From an uncultured Pelagibacteraceae bacterium (GTDB lineage Bacteria > Pseudomonadota > Alphaproteobacteria > Pelagibacterales > Pelagibacteraceae): DNA of 44,559 bases. The stretch spans positions 1-44,559 of the forward strand of contig CACJQI010000010.1 of assembly GCA_902595535.1 (NCBI GenBank). Direction: 5' to 3'. This document shows positions 18,036 to 27,813 of the stretch, piece after piece. The notes under the pieces are model-generated. The model was not told the DNA's origin. It did not search any database and was given only the letters and a program-made list of their open reading frames with translations. A program made the position numbers and the translations under genes. Each line of letters starts with the position of its first letter. Position 1 is the stretch's first letter.

Positions 18036-20321
18036 TTATTTTTTATAATCAATAACATCTGCAGAATAAGCTGCTATAGATGCTAGATTAATAAGTTCTG
18101 AAGTGGAAGATCTTAGAGGGGCAATTTCTATAGGCAGCCCAAGCCCAATTAATAAAGGTCCAATTACTTTTGTATCTCCTAATGTTTTCATCATTTTGTA
18201 GGATATTGCTGCACTATGTTGTCCAGGCATAATTAATATATTTGCTTTACCAACAATTTTTGAGAAAGGATAAAGTTCTTTGTATTCAGAGTCTAAAGCA
18301 ACGTCAGGCTGCATATCTCCATCAAATTCAAAATCTACGTTCTTTTCTTTTAAAATATCTACTGCTTTTCTTATATGTTTCGTTCGACTTGTTAAAGGTT
18401 GGCCAAATGTAGAGTGAGATACAAAAGCCACCTTTGGTTCAAATCCAAATAATCTAACTACTCTAGCTGTAGAAATGGCTATGTCAGCCATTTGCTCAGA
18501 AGTGGGGTATTCATGAACACAAGTGTCCCCTACAAAAATTGTTTTACCTTTCTGAACTATCATATTCAGTCCAAACATTATTTCTCCATCTCTCACATCA
18601 ACCACTTGTTTTATTTTATCAAAAGAGGCTCCAAATCGTCTGGTATTACCAGTAACGGCACCATCTGCATCTCCACAAGCAACCATACTTGCAGTCCATA
18701 CAACTCTATCATTTCGAACCATTCTATCACAATCTCTCTCCAATAAACCTTGCTCTCTTTGTAATTTTTGAAATAGATATTTTACATATTTTTTTCTTTT
18801 TTCTTCATCTTTAGAGTTAACAATTTCAATGTTAAAGTTGTCACTGTAACCAATATTTTTAATTTGCTCTTTAATTTTCTCTTCTTTACCAACTAGTATA
18901 GGAATTCCTAATTTGGAGTTTTTAAATGCAATTGCTGCTTTAAGTGTATTTTCATCTTCTCCATCAGCAAATACAATTTTTTTTTGATTTTTTTTAATAT
19001 AAGAATTAATACCTTGCATAATAGTAACAGTAGGATCTAATCTTTGTTTTAGTTGTTCTTTATATAAATCAAAGTCATCAATATTTTTTCTTGCAACTCC
19101 ACTATCCATTGCTGCTTTTGCAACAGCCGCAGGGATTATACTTATTAATCTTGGGTCAAATGTAGAAGGTATTATGTAATCTTTTCCATACTGCGGTCTT
19201 TCTCCACCCATAGCAGCGACAACTTCATCAGGAACATCTTCTCTTGCAAGTTTTGCAATTGCTTGAGCAGCAGCAACTTTCATTTCTTCATTAATTGTTT
19301 TTGATCTTACATCTAGAGCTCCCCTAAAAATATATGGAAAGCCAATTAAATTATTTACTTGATTAGGATAATCTGATCTTCCCGTTGCAATTATAGCATC
19401 ATCTCTTACTTCATAAATTTCTTCAGGAGTAATCTCTGGATCAGGATTAGCACAAGCAAAAATTATAGGATTTTTCCTCATTTTTTTTACCTGTTCTTTT
19501 TTTAAAGCTCCTTTTGCAGACAAGCCTAAAAAAACATCTGCGCCATCTATTGCTTCATCTAGAGTTCGAAGTTTCGTTTCATTTGCATGCTTAGACTTCC
19601 ATTGATTTATTCCTTCAGATCTACCTTTATAAATTACACCTTTTCTATCAATCATAATCAAATTTTCATTAGATACTCCTGAATTTTTAAATAAATCAGC
19701 ACAGGCTTGAGCGGAAGCTCCTGCTCCATTAATGACTACTTTTATTTCTTCTATTGATTTACCACTAACATCTAATGCATTTATTAATGCAGCAGTTGTG
19801 ATTATTGCAGTTCCATGTTGATCATCATGAAAAACGGGAATGTCTAAAATTTCTTTTAATTTTTCCTCAATTATAAAACAATCTGGCGCCGCAATATCTT
19901 CCAAGTTAATTCCACCAAAGCTGGGTGCAAAATTTTTAATTGAATTAATTATTTCATTTGCATCTGAGCAGTCTATTTCGAGATCTATGGAGTCAATATC
20001 TGCAAATCTTTTAAATAAAACAGCTTTACCTTCCATAACTGGTTTTGAAGCAAGTGCCCCTAAATTTCCCATTCCAAGAATTGCAGATCCATTACTAATG
20101 ACAGCCACCAAGTTACCTTTACTAGTATAATCATAAGCATAGTCTGGATTTTCACTAATCTTTCTTACAGGAGCAGCCACTCCTGGAGAATAAGCTAAAG
20201 CAAGATCTCTCTTAGTGGTCATATTTTTAGAGGAGATAACTTCTATCTTTCCTGGCTTTTTATATTTGTGAAAATCTAAAGCCTCTTTATCTGTGTAATG
20301 ATCAATCTTTGTTTTTTTCAT
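18036..20321 (-). CDS. maeB: NADP-dependent malic enzyme with phosphotransacetylase-like domain
   Basis: A 761-aa fusion typical of proteobacterial MaeB. Residues about 1-425 form the malic enzyme: ALAYSPGVAAPVRKI, VISNGSAILGMGNLGALASKPVMEGKA, FGGINLEDIAAPDCF, VFHDDQHGTAIITTAAL and the NADP site VINGAGASAQACADL. Residues about 430-761 form a phosphate acetyltransferase-like domain (FADGEDENTLKAA, GMNMIVQKG-like, LIMPGQHSAAISYKMM) that regulates the enzyme allosterically with acetyl-CoA rather than acting as Pta. It converts malate to pyruvate with NADPH. Single gene, divergent from murJ. Confidence 0.96.
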   Translation of the reverse strand: MKKTKIDHYTDKEALDFHKYKKPGKIEVISSKNMTTKRDLALAYSPGVAAPVRKISENPDYAYDYTSKGNLVAVISNGSAILGMGNLGALASKPVMEGKAVLFKRFADIDSIDLEIDCSDANEIINSIKNFAPSFGGINLEDIAAPDCFIIEEKLKEILDIPVFHDDQHGTAIITTAALINALDVSGKSIEEIKVVINGAGASAQACADLFKNSGVSNENLIMIDRKGVIYKGRSEGINQWKSKHANETKLRTLDEAIDGADVFLGLSAKGALKKEQVKKMRKNPIIFACANPDPEITPEEIYEVRDDAIIATGRSDYPNQVNNLIGFPYIFRGALDVRSKTINEEMKVAAAQAIAKLAREDVPDEVVAAMGGERPQYGKDYIIPSTFDPRLISIIPAAVAKAAMDSGVARKNIDDFDLYKEQLKQRLDPTVTIMQGINSYIKKNQKKIVFADGEDENTLKAAIAFKNSKLGIPILVGKEEKIKEQIKNIGYSDNFNIEIVNSKDEEKRKKYVKYLFQKLQREQGLLERDCDRMVRNDRVVWTASMVACGDADGAVTGNTRRFGASFDKIKQVVDVRDGEIMFGLNMIVQKGKTIFVGDTCVHEYPTSEQMADIAISTARVVRLFGFEPKVAFVSHSTFGQPLTSRTKHIRKAVDILKEKNVDFEFDGDMQPDVALDSEYKELYPFSKIVGKANILIMPGQHSAAISYKMMKTLGDTKVIGPLLIGLGLPIEIAPLRSSTSELINLASIAAYSADVIDYKK

Positions 20322-20348
20322 TTGGGTTAATTAGGTATACAATTAAGG

Positions 20349-20354
20349 TATAAT
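20349..20354 (+). promoter_or_regulatory. Candidate -10 box of murJ
   Basis: A perfect TATAAT lies 18 bases before the murJ ATG in the 50-base gap shared with maeB. No good -35 is found at 16-18 bases. The resulting leader would be only about 10 bases. Confidence 0.3.
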
Positions 20355-20371
20355 TAAGACTAATATGATTT

Positions 20372-21901
20372 ATGAACTTACTTAAGTCAACAGGCACATT
20401 TGGATTTTTTACCTTATTAAGCAGAATACTTGGATACTTAAGAGATATTCTTATTGCAATTTTTCTTGGTACTGGAGTTTTAGCAGATGCTTTTTTTGTT
20501 GCTTTTAGAATCCCAAACACTTTTAGAAGATTATTTTCAGAAGGAACTTTTAATGCTGCTTTTGTTCCAAGTTACACTTCTGAAATTGTAAGAGGGAAAA
20601 AATCATCTAACAAATTTGCTAATGATATTTTTAATTTATTATTTTTAGTATTATTTTTTTTATTACTTCTTGTGCAAGTTTTTATGCCAGCATTTGTATC
20701 AATTATTGCTCCTGGTTTCGTTGATGATAATGAAAAAATGGAGTTAGCAATTAATTTAACAAGAATAACATTTCCATTTTTATTTTTTATCTGTTTAGCT
20801 TCATTTTTTTCAGCAATCTTAAACTCACATAACAAATTTGGAGTAGCATCAGCGGCTCCTATGATTTTAAATATAGTTTTAATTGGTATTTTGTTGTTTT
20901 CTAAAACACTAGGGGATGAGCTTGTTTATTATTTATCTTATGGTGTTTCATTATCAGGCTTATTTCAATTAATTTTTTTAAGTAGATTTGTAAGAAAATA
21001 TTATACTTTAAAATTTAACTTTAAGGTTAAAGTAAATAACAAAGTAAAATTTTTTTTTAAAAATCTTTTACCAAGTATTTTTTCATCAGGGGTTACGCAA
21101 ATTAATATTTTGGTTGGAACTATTATTGCTTCTTTTCAAGCAAGTGCAGTTTCTTATCTTTATTACGCAGACAGAATATATCAAATAAATTTAGCTATAG
21201 CTGGAATTGCAATAGGTGTAGTTATACTTCCTCAACTTTCAAAGCATGTTAAAGCAAAAAGAAAAGATAAAATTTCATTAATTCAAAACAAAGCTCTAGA
21301 ATTAAGCTTACTTCTTTGTCTACCAGCATCTGCTGCTTTATTGATTGGTTCTGAGGAAATTATTTCAGCTTTATTTGGATATGGTTCATTTGATGAGTTG
21401 TCAGTATTAAACTCTAGTAATGCTCTATATTATTTTGCATTAGGTCTGCCTGCTTTTTCTTTAATAAAAGTTTTTTCAAGCTTCTTTTTTGCCAATCATA
21501 ATACTAAAATACCATTTTATATTTCTCTTATTTCTGTTTTAGTTAATATTATAATTAGTATTTCTTATTTTAGTGAAATTGGTTTTATCATTATTCCAAT
21601 TGCTACAACAATTTCATCATGGCTAAATGCATTATTGCTTTTTATTTTTCTAAAAAATAAGAATTTATTCTCTTTTAACAATATATTTTTAATTAATTTA
21701 ATTAAAATATCTGGAGCATCTATATTAATGGCTTTATTATTTAATTTCTTAATTTCATATTTTCAAAAAGAATTAGCATTTGATCAAAATATAAAATCAT
21801 TTTATCTAATTTTAACTGTCGTATTAAGTCTTTTATTTTACTTAATAATTTCATATTTGATCAAAGCTTTTAAAATGACTGATTTTAAATTAAAGTATTA
21901 G
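20372..21901 (+). CDS. murJ: Lipid II flippase MurJ (MviN)
   Basis: A 509-aa integral membrane protein of the MVF/MATE-like family with about 14 transmembrane helices. The N-terminus [22 protein letters not shown] followed by [26 protein letters not shown] and [15 protein letters not shown] is diagnostic, as is [29 protein letters not shown]. It moves lipid II across the inner membrane for peptidoglycan synthesis. It is followed 4 bases later by trpS, probably in one operon. Confidence 0.97.
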   Translation: MNLLKSTGTFGFFTLLSRILGYLRDILIAIFLGTGVLADAFFVAFRIPNTFRRLFSEGTFNAAFVPSYTSEIVRGKKSSNKFANDIFNLLFLVLFFLLLLVQVFMPAFVSIIAPGFVDDNEKMELAINLTRITFPFLFFICLASFFSAILNSHNKFGVASAAPMILNIVLIGILLFSKTLGDELVYYLSYGVSLSGLFQLIFLSRFVRKYYTLKFNFKVKVNNKVKFFFKNLLPSIFSSGVTQINILVGTIIASFQASAVSYLYYADRIYQINLAIAGIAIGVVILPQLSKHVKAKRKDKISLIQNKALELSLLLCLPASAALLIGSEEIISALFGYGSFDELSVLNSSNALYYFALGLPAFSLIKVFSSFFFANHNTKIPFYISLISVLVNIIISISYFSEIGFIIIPIATTISSWLNALLLFIFLKNKNLFSFNNIFLINLIKISGASILMALLFNFLISYFQKELAFDQNIKSFYLILTVVLSLLFYLIISYLIKAFKMTDFKLKY

Positions 21902-21905
21902 TGAT

Positions 21906-22907
21906 ATGGGTAAAAAAATTTTTTCAGGTGTCCAGCCCACAGGGAATTTACATTTAGGAAACTATTTAGGTGCTATTAAAAATTTTGTAACACTCAATAA
22001 TGTTACTGAAAATGAATGTATTTTTTGCGTTGTTGATCTTCATGCTATTACTGTTAAACAAGATGCAAAAGAATTAAGAAATAATATTAGAGAAACTGTT
22101 GCTACTTTCATTGCGAGCGGAATAAATCCTAAAAAAAGTATAATTTTTAACCAGTCACAAGTTTCGGCCCATGCGGAGGGCGCTTGGATTTTAAGTTGTG
22201 TTGCAAGAATGGGTTGGTTAAATAGAATGACACAATTTAAAGAAAAAGCTGGCAAAGACAAAGAAAAAGCTAGTATAGGCCTGTATTCCTATCCTGTTCT
22301 TATGGCAGCTGATATTTTATTATATGACGCAACCCATGTTCCAGTTGGAGATGATCAAAAACAACATCTAGAATTATGCAGAGATATTGCACAAAAATTC
22401 AATAATGACTTTGAAGTAGATAATTTTTTACGAGTCCCAGAACCTTTAATACAAAAAGAGTTTTCTAGAATCATGAGTTTAAAAGATGGATCAAAAAAAA
22501 TGAGTAAATCTGAACTATCTGACTTGAGCAGAATTAACTTAACAGACGATAAAGATCAAATAATTAATAAAATCAAGAAAGCTAAAACAGACCCAATGCC
22601 AATGCCCAATAGTTCAGATGAGCTAATTGAGAGATTAGAAGCTAAAAATTTATTGGGGATCTATGCGAGTCTTACTAATACTACTTTAGAAAAATCTATA
22701 GAAAATTTCTCTGGAAAAAATTTTTCTGAATTTAAAGAGAGTTTGTCCGAAATCTTAGTAAATAAAATTGAACCAATATCGATTGAAATAAAAAAATTGC
22801 TAGCGGATCAAAAATATTTAGATCAAATTCTTCTAGAAGGAGTTGAAAAAGCAAATTTAATTGCATCCAAAAAAATACAAAAAATTAAGGAAATAGTGGG
22901 TTTTTAG
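21906..22907 (+). CDS. trpS: Tryptophanyl-tRNA synthetase
   Basis: A 333-aa class I synthetase. The HIGH-type motif is [18 protein letters not shown] near residues 7-24, and the KMSKS motif is in [13 protein letters not shown] near residue 198. Tryptophan-pocket segments [15 protein letters not shown] and [18 protein letters not shown] are present. Length is normal. It follows murJ with a 4-base gap. Confidence 0.97.
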   Translation: MGKKIFSGVQPTGNLHLGNYLGAIKNFVTLNNVTENECIFCVVDLHAITVKQDAKELRNNIRETVATFIASGINPKKSIIFNQSQVSAHAEGAWILSCVARMGWLNRMTQFKEKAGKDKEKASIGLYSYPVLMAADILLYDATHVPVGDDQKQHLELCRDIAQKFNNDFEVDNFLRVPEPLIQKEFSRIMSLKDGSKKMSKSELSDLSRINLTDDKDQIINKIKKAKTDPMPMPNSSDELIERLEAKNLLGIYASLTNTTLEKSIENFSGKNFSEFKESLSEILVNKIEPISIEIKKLLADQKYLDQILLEGVEKANLIASKKIQKIKEIVGF

Positions 22908-22959
22908 TAAATTCTATTATGAAGTTTTAATTTTTTAAATATTAACTATAAATATTCTT

Positions 22960-23499
22960 ATGTTCGTTCAAACTGAAGTAACCCCTAACCCAAATTCGTT
23001 GAAATTTTTACCTGGAAAAAAAGTTTCGAATAGTGGGCCACTCGAAGTTACAAAAAAAGATGGTATCAAAAATGATTTAGTAAGAAATATCCTGTCAATT
23101 AATGGCGTTGAGGGAATTTTTTTAGGAGAAGATTTCATTTCAGTTAATAAAAATGATAAAATAAAGTGGGATGAAATAAAACATATAGTAATTTCATTAA
23201 TTAATGACTTTTATTCTGACGGAAAAGATTTTGTAATAGATGAAAATGCAAAACAGTCATTTAATAATTTAGATGAAATTGAGCAAAAAATAGTCAAAAT
23301 TTTAGATCAAAAGATAAGACCGGCTGTAGCTAGAGACGGAGGAGATATCAAGTTTAAAGAATTTAAAGATGGCGTAGTAAAAGTTCAGTTACAAGGAAGT
23401 TGTTCTGGATGCCCAAGTTCTACTATGACATTGAAACAAGGTGTTCAAAATCTTCTTTGTCACTATTTGCCTGAAGTTAAAGAAGTAATAGCAATTTAA
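22960..23499 (+). CDS. NfuA-like Fe-S cluster carrier (NFU_N plus NifU domains)
   Basis: A 179-aa two-domain protein. The N-terminal domain (1-88) is NFU_N: FVQTEVTPNPNSLKFLPGKKV and the VEGIFLGEDFISV hairpin. The C-terminal NifU domain (about 105-179) has KIRPAVARDGGDIKF and the cluster-binding CxxC in GSCSGCPSSTMTLKQGV. It receives and delivers [4Fe-4S] clusters to apo-enzymes; MiaB encoded 3.5 kb downstream is a plausible client. In Alphaproteobacteria this gene commonly sits close to tsaB-rimI-fur, as here. Confidence 0.92.
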   Translation: MFVQTEVTPNPNSLKFLPGKKVSNSGPLEVTKKDGIKNDLVRNILSINGVEGIFLGEDFISVNKNDKIKWDEIKHIVISLINDFYSDGKDFVIDENAKQSFNNLDEIEQKIVKILDQKIRPAVARDGGDIKFKEFKDGVVKVQLQGSCSGCPSSTMTLKQGVQNLLCHYLPEVKEVIAI

Positions 23500-23508
23500 A
23501 GTCAATTT

Positions 23509-24648
23509 ATGAGTGTTCGATCAAACAAAAAAATAAAATTAAAAACAAAAAATACCAATCAATTGGAATTAACTTTTAGAGAGAACATCAGAAATAAAAA
23601 AGATACTGATAATGAATATAATAAAAGTTTTAATGCTATTTCTAGAATACTTTTAAGTAGCTTAGTAATAGTTTCTTTTTTCTATATCATACCAATCTTC
23701 ATTAATTTTACTGATAAAAATTTTAATAATAAAGAATTTACAAATAATTCAAAAAAGATTTTAACCTACACATTAAATAATAAAAACCAAAAAACAAAAG
23801 AGAATGAAAATTTAACTGAGGAAAATTTGTTATTTGATATTTTTAGTTTAAACGATTTAGAAACAGACTCGGTAAGACTTAATGCTGCTACGATAAAACA
23901 ATTATTTGAGGACACTAATTATAGTCTTAATGATGTTAGAAAAAATAAACTAGTAAAACCCGTAGCCTTAACTTTGTTACCTCAAGAAATTAAAATGATT
24001 GAAAATACAAAAAAAAGAAAAGAATTTTTTATTCAAATCGTTTTACCTTTGATAGTTAAAGAAAATAACAATATTAGAATAGATAGAAAAACTCTTTTTA
24101 GTGTAATAAACAAAAGTAATAATAGTGTTGCAGAAGAGCAGTGGCTTGAAAAAAAATATAAACAGTATGGAGTAAAATCAGGAGATTTATCATCATTAAA
24201 AGTTAGAATGGATGAAATACCTGTTTCATTAGCTATAGCACAAGCAGCAAAAGAAACTGGATGGGGTACTTCTAGATTTGCTCAAGAAGGTAACGCTTTA
24301 TTTGGACAATGGACGTGGTCTGGAGAGGGGCTGAAACCTAAAGATGCTGACGTAGATAAAGGCCACAAAGTAATGAAATTTAATGTTCTGCAGGCTTCAG
24401 TTAGAGCTTATCAAAGAAATTTAAATACACATAGAACTTACAGAGAATTTAGAAAAGCTAGAGCTGAACTTAGGGATCTCGATAAACCACTAGATAGCTT
24501 AGAGCTTTCAAAATACTTAAATAAATATGCTGAAACAGGCAATCAATATGTTGAAGTATTACAAAAAATTATAAAGCAAAATAATTTAAAAGATTTTGAT
24601 GATGCCAGATTGTTACCATCAAGTGTTGATCTTGAAAGTCTTATTTAA
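23509..24648 (+). CDS. Bax-like (GH73-type) glucosaminidase
   Basis: A 379-aa membrane-anchored protein: a cytoplasmic Lys/Asn-rich N-terminus, one transmembrane helix at about 46-66 (ILLSSLVIVSFFYIIPIF), a low-complexity periplasmic stalk and a C-terminal lysozyme-like domain. SLAIAQAAKETGWGTSRFAQEGNALFGQWTW around residues 242-272 is the glucosaminidase/Bax signature with the likely catalytic Glu in KETGWG. It probably cuts glycan strands of peptidoglycan. It starts 9 bases after the NfuA-like gene; its stop shares TTAA with the converging deacetylase. Confidence 0.85.
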   Translation: MSVRSNKKIKLKTKNTNQLELTFRENIRNKKDTDNEYNKSFNAISRILLSSLVIVSFFYIIPIFINFTDKNFNNKEFTNNSKKILTYTLNNKNQKTKENENLTEENLLFDIFSLNDLETDSVRLNAATIKQLFEDTNYSLNDVRKNKLVKPVALTLLPQEIKMIENTKKRKEFFIQIVLPLIVKENNNIRIDRKTLFSVINKSNNSVAEEQWLEKKYKQYGVKSGDLSSLKVRMDEIPVSLAIAQAAKETGWGTSRFAQEGNALFGQWTWSGEGLKPKDADVDKGHKVMKFNVLQASVRAYQRNLNTHRTYREFRKARAELRDLDKPLDSLELSKYLNKYAETGNQYVEVLQKIIKQNNLKDFDDARLLPSSVDLESLI

Positions 24649-25706
24649 TTTTCTTTAATTGGAAATTGAATGCCAAACCATCTCCATTTACCATTATCGT
24701 TTAAAGAGCAATTTATTCTTCCTCTTCTTGGCACAAAAGGTTCTCTAAATTTAATTGTTAAAGTATAATTAGAAAAATTAGTTTTTGATTTTTCCCATTT
24801 GTTGCCTTCATTTGAATAACAATTAATTTTATCTAAATTCTTTTGTTCTTTAAAAAATTTTACTTCAAATTTAGGTGGATTATTTTCTTGAGATAAATAT
24901 TTTTCCTCTGGAAAAATTTTTTTATATTCTAATGGAAAATAATTTATTATTGATTTAAATCTTTTCAGTTCTCCATATTTTTCGTTAATTGGAAATCTTG
25001 GTAATTCGAATCTGTCTTTATTAAGATCAATTACTCCCGAATGTTGTCCAAAGGCAAATTTAAAGTTTTCAGAGACATAATTTCTCATAAATTTTGAGTA
25101 TTCACCAAATGGGTAAGAAAATAAAATTGGAATATAGCCTAATTCTTTTAAAAATATTTTGTTAGCTTTTTCTATATCTAAAATAAATTGATTGTTAGTT
25201 TCATTAATTAAATAATCATGAGTATGGGAGTGATGACCAATAAAAGCAAAATCTTCATATTCAACTTCTCTTATTTGATCCCAAGTCATATATCCTCTTT
25301 TACCAATAGGTTCAGTTGAAACAAATAAAATAAATGGAATTTTATTTTTTTTAAGATAGGGCCAAGCTTCTTGGTAAAAAGAAATAAAAGCATCATCAAT
25401 AGTTATAAGTATTTCTTTTTTTATTTTTGGAGTATAAAACATTTTTTCAAATTCATTAGGGTTATTAAATTTATAATTAGAATTTTTGATTATCTCTATT
25501 TGTTGTTTAAAAATATCCATCTGAATATTTGTGGAGGGATACTTAGACTCATTAAAACGATGATACATTATTGATAAAATACCCTCATCATTTGAATAAT
25601 ATTTGATATTATTTTCATCTGAATTAGAACTTAGATTAGAGAATAAAATAAAAATGAATAAATTTATTATAGATGCTGTTAATGAAAAAATATTTTTGAT
25701 GCTCAT
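24645..25706 (-). CDS. Exported polysaccharide deacetylase (NodB) family protein
   Basis: A 353-aa protein with a signal or anchor sequence (MSIKNIFSLTASIINLFIFI) and a NodB-type domain at about 45-240. Catalytic and metal residues are visible in ILITIDDAF (Asp pair), GHHSHTHDYL (metal His pair), SYPFGEYS and PRFPINEKYG. Such enzymes remove N- or O-acetyl groups from polysaccharide. The C-terminal ~110 residues (from about 245) form an extra beta-rich region with PRRGRINCSLNDNGKWRWFG that I do not recognise. The start at 25706 is needed for the signal peptide and puts 53 bases of this gene opposite the start of tsaB. Confidence 0.85.
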   Translation of the reverse strand: MSIKNIFSLTASIINLFIFILFSNLSSNSDENNIKYYSNDEGILSIMYHRFNESKYPSTNIQMDIFKQQIEIIKNSNYKFNNPNEFEKMFYTPKIKKEILITIDDAFISFYQEAWPYLKKNKIPFILFVSTEPIGKRGYMTWDQIREVEYEDFAFIGHHSHTHDYLINETNNQFILDIEKANKIFLKELGYIPILFSYPFGEYSKFMRNYVSENFKFAFGQHSGVIDLNKDRFELPRFPINEKYGELKRFKSIINYFPLEYKKIFPEEKYLSQENNPPKFEVKFFKEQKNLDKINCYSNEGNKWEKSKTNFSNYTLTIKFREPFVPRRGRINCSLNDNGKWRWFGIQFPIKEN

Positions 25707-26040
25707 TACTAATAAGAATATTTATAATATTACTTATGATAATACTAAAATTAATTATGAAAAATTAACTATAATTATTAATAATTTCTTAAAAACTAAA
25801 AGTTTAAAAATAGAGGATATTAGCAAGATTTATATCAATATAGGGCCAGGAAGCTTTGCAGGCATAAGAAACTCCTTATCAGCAGTAAAAGCTTTCAATA
25901 TTGCAAAAAAGATAGATTATTATTGTTATAGTTTTGAAGATTTTAAAGGTGAAAAAAATATAAGTTATGAAAACATCCCTAATTTATGCGATAAATTTAA
26001 AATAAAAAAAAATTTGATTAACCCTATTTATATAAGTTAA
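25654..26040 (+). CDS. tsaB: Short TsaB-like protein (tRNA t6A synthesis)
   Basis: A 128-aa protein matching only the N-terminal half of TsaB. The start at 25654 (MNKFIIDAVNEKIFLMLITN) aligns with the usual ILAIDTA strand; an in-frame upstream start at 25603 adds residues with no match. The diagnostic segment is KIYINIGPGSFAGIRNSLSAVKAFN (about 66-90), equivalent to GRGPGSFTGVR. TsaB scaffolds TsaD and TsaE to make threonylcarbamoyladenosine at A37 of tRNAs. Other TsaB proteins are around 200-230 residues, so the second actin-like subdomain is missing. rimI, usually next, is absent and fur follows after 8 bases. Confidence 0.75.
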   Translation: MNKFIIDAVNEKIFLMLITNKNIYNITYDNTKINYEKLTIIINNFLKTKSLKIEDISKIYINIGPGSFAGIRNSLSAVKAFNIAKKIDYYCYSFEDFKGEKNISYENIPNLCDKFKIKKNLINPIYIS

Positions 26041-26048
26041 AATTAAAT

Positions 26049-26477
26049 ATGTCTGAAACAATTGAACAAAAATGTTTGTCTAAAGGAGTGAAATTAACTG
26101 ATCAAAGGAAAGTAATAGCTCAAGTCATATCAGAGTCAAAAGAGGCTTATGGTGAGTCTGATCATCCAGATGTAGATGAATTGTATAATAGAGTTTCTAA
26201 AATTGATCCAAAGATTAGTATTGCTACTGTCTATAGGACTGTAAAAATATTTGAAGAAGCTGGAATATTAGCAAAACACGATTTTAAAGGTGGCAAAGCT
26301 AGATATGAAGCAATGATAGAAAGCCATCATGATCATTTAATAGATGTCAAGACTGGAGAAATAATAGAATTTGTAGATGATGAAATTGAAAAACTTCAAA
26401 AAAAAGTTGCAGAAAAACATGGTTATACTTTAGTTGATCATAAGCTTGAACTATATGGGATAAAAAAAAAATCCTAA
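26049..26477 (+). CDS. Fur/Mur family metalloregulator
   Basis: A 142-aa Fur-family repressor. The N-terminal winged helix (about 1-85) includes LTDQRKVIAQVI and ISIATVYRTVKIFEEAGIL. The dimerisation domain carries the metal-binding HHDHLIDVKTGEIIEF. The CxxC structural zinc pair of E. coli Fur is replaced by DVKTG, as in alphaproteobacterial Fur/Mur, several of which respond mainly to manganese. It lies between tsaB and miaB, a conserved alphaproteobacterial order. Confidence 0.93.
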   Translation: MSETIEQKCLSKGVKLTDQRKVIAQVISESKEAYGESDHPDVDELYNRVSKIDPKISIATVYRTVKIFEEAGILAKHDFKGGKARYEAMIESHHDHLIDVKTGEIIEFVDDEIEKLQKKVAEKHGYTLVDHKLELYGIKKKS

Positions 26478-26481
26478 TAGA

Positions 26482-27810
26482 ATGAATCAAAAAATATTTA
26501 TTAAAACATTTGGTTGTCAAATGAATGAGTATGACTCTAATAGAATTTATGACTCTGTAAAAAAAATTGGCTTTCAAAAAACTGAAAACTACGAAGAAGC
26601 AAATTGTTATTTATTAAACACGTGCCACATAAGAGATAAGGCAAAAGAAAAAGTTTATCATGAAATTGGAAGAGTAAAAAAAATTTTCAGATCAAAACAA
26701 AAACCACTTGTAATTATTGCTGGTTGTGTTGCTCAAGCAGAAAATCAAGAAATGCTTAAAAGAGAACCTTATATTGATTTAGTTATAGGGCCTCAATCTT
26801 ATCATAAAATTAATGATACAATTTTAAATTATATTGAAAAAAAGAAAAAGATTGAAGAAACAGAATTTGATGCGATATCTAAATTTGATTATCTAAATAA
26901 AATAAAAAATGACTCAGGAAAAATTTCATCATTTTTAACTATACAAGAGGGATGTGACAAATTTTGTCATTTTTGTGTAGTGCCATATACTAGGGGCCCA
27001 GAATATTCCAGACCATTACAACAAATTTTAGATGAGGCAAAATATTTAGCTGATAATGGTGCACAAGAAATTATTTTGCTTGGACAAAATGTAAATGCTT
27101 ACAGTTATGAGCAAACTAAATTATCAAATTTAATTTTTGAAATAGAAAAAATCCCACAAATAAAAAGAATTAGATATACCACTTCACATCCGAGGGATAT
27201 GTCTGATGACTTAATAGAAGTTTATAAAAGTTCAAAAAAATTAATGCCTCTTGTTCACTTACCAGTACAAAGTGGATCAAATAAAATTTTAGAGCGCATG
27301 AACAGAAAACACACAATTAGTGAGTACCACAAAATATTTGACAAACTGAAAGATATTAATCCTAATATAGAGTTCTCAAGCGATTTCATAATTGGTTATC
27401 CAGGAGAAGAAGAAGGGGATTTTCAAGCAACTTTTGAATTGATTAAAAAAATTAAATTTATCAATTCTTTTTCATTTATTTTTAGCCCAAGACCTGGAAC
27501 AGTAGCTGCAGATTTAGAATTAATTGATAAAAAAATATCTTTAGAAAGATTAAAAATAATTCAAAATCAATTATTTGAAAATCAAACTAACATGAATAAA
27601 TCTTTAGAAAATAAAACAATTAATGTTCTAGTTGAAAATTTAACTGATGATAAAACACAAGTTTTTGGAAGGTCAGAATATATGACACCAGTTATTTTTA
27701 ATGGTAAAAAAGAAGATATTGGAAAAATTTTACCAGTTAAAATTATAAAATGTAATAGAAGTACATTATTTGGAGAAATTATTAATAACTCTAATCAAAA
27801 GGTGGCGTAA
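26482..27810 (+). CDS. miaB: tRNA-2-methylthio-N6-dimethylallyladenosine synthase
   Basis: A 442-aa radical SAM methylthiotransferase. The N-terminal UPF0004 domain holds three cluster Cys (TFGCQMNEYDS, LNTCHIRDKA, IAGCVAQAE). The radical SAM motif is EGCDKFCHFCVVPYTRG near residue 157 (CxxxCxxC). LGQNVNAY and LPVQSGSNKILERMNR are diagnostic for MiaB. The C-terminal TRAM domain (about 372-436) binds tRNA. It is preceded by fur (4-base gap) and followed by phoH. Confidence 0.97.
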   Translation: MNQKIFIKTFGCQMNEYDSNRIYDSVKKIGFQKTENYEEANCYLLNTCHIRDKAKEKVYHEIGRVKKIFRSKQKPLVIIAGCVAQAENQEMLKREPYIDLVIGPQSYHKINDTILNYIEKKKKIEETEFDAISKFDYLNKIKNDSGKISSFLTIQEGCDKFCHFCVVPYTRGPEYSRPLQQILDEAKYLADNGAQEIILLGQNVNAYSYEQTKLSNLIFEIEKIPQIKRIRYTTSHPRDMSDDLIEVYKSSKKLMPLVHLPVQSGSNKILERMNRKHTISEYHKIFDKLKDINPNIEFSSDFIIGYPGEEEGDFQATFELIKKIKFINSFSFIFSPRPGTVAADLELIDKKISLERLKIIQNQLFENQTNMNKSLENKTINVLVENLTDDKTQVFGRSEYMTPVIFNGKKEDIGKILPVKIIKCNRSTLFGEIINNSNQKVA

Positions 27811-27813
27811 AAA

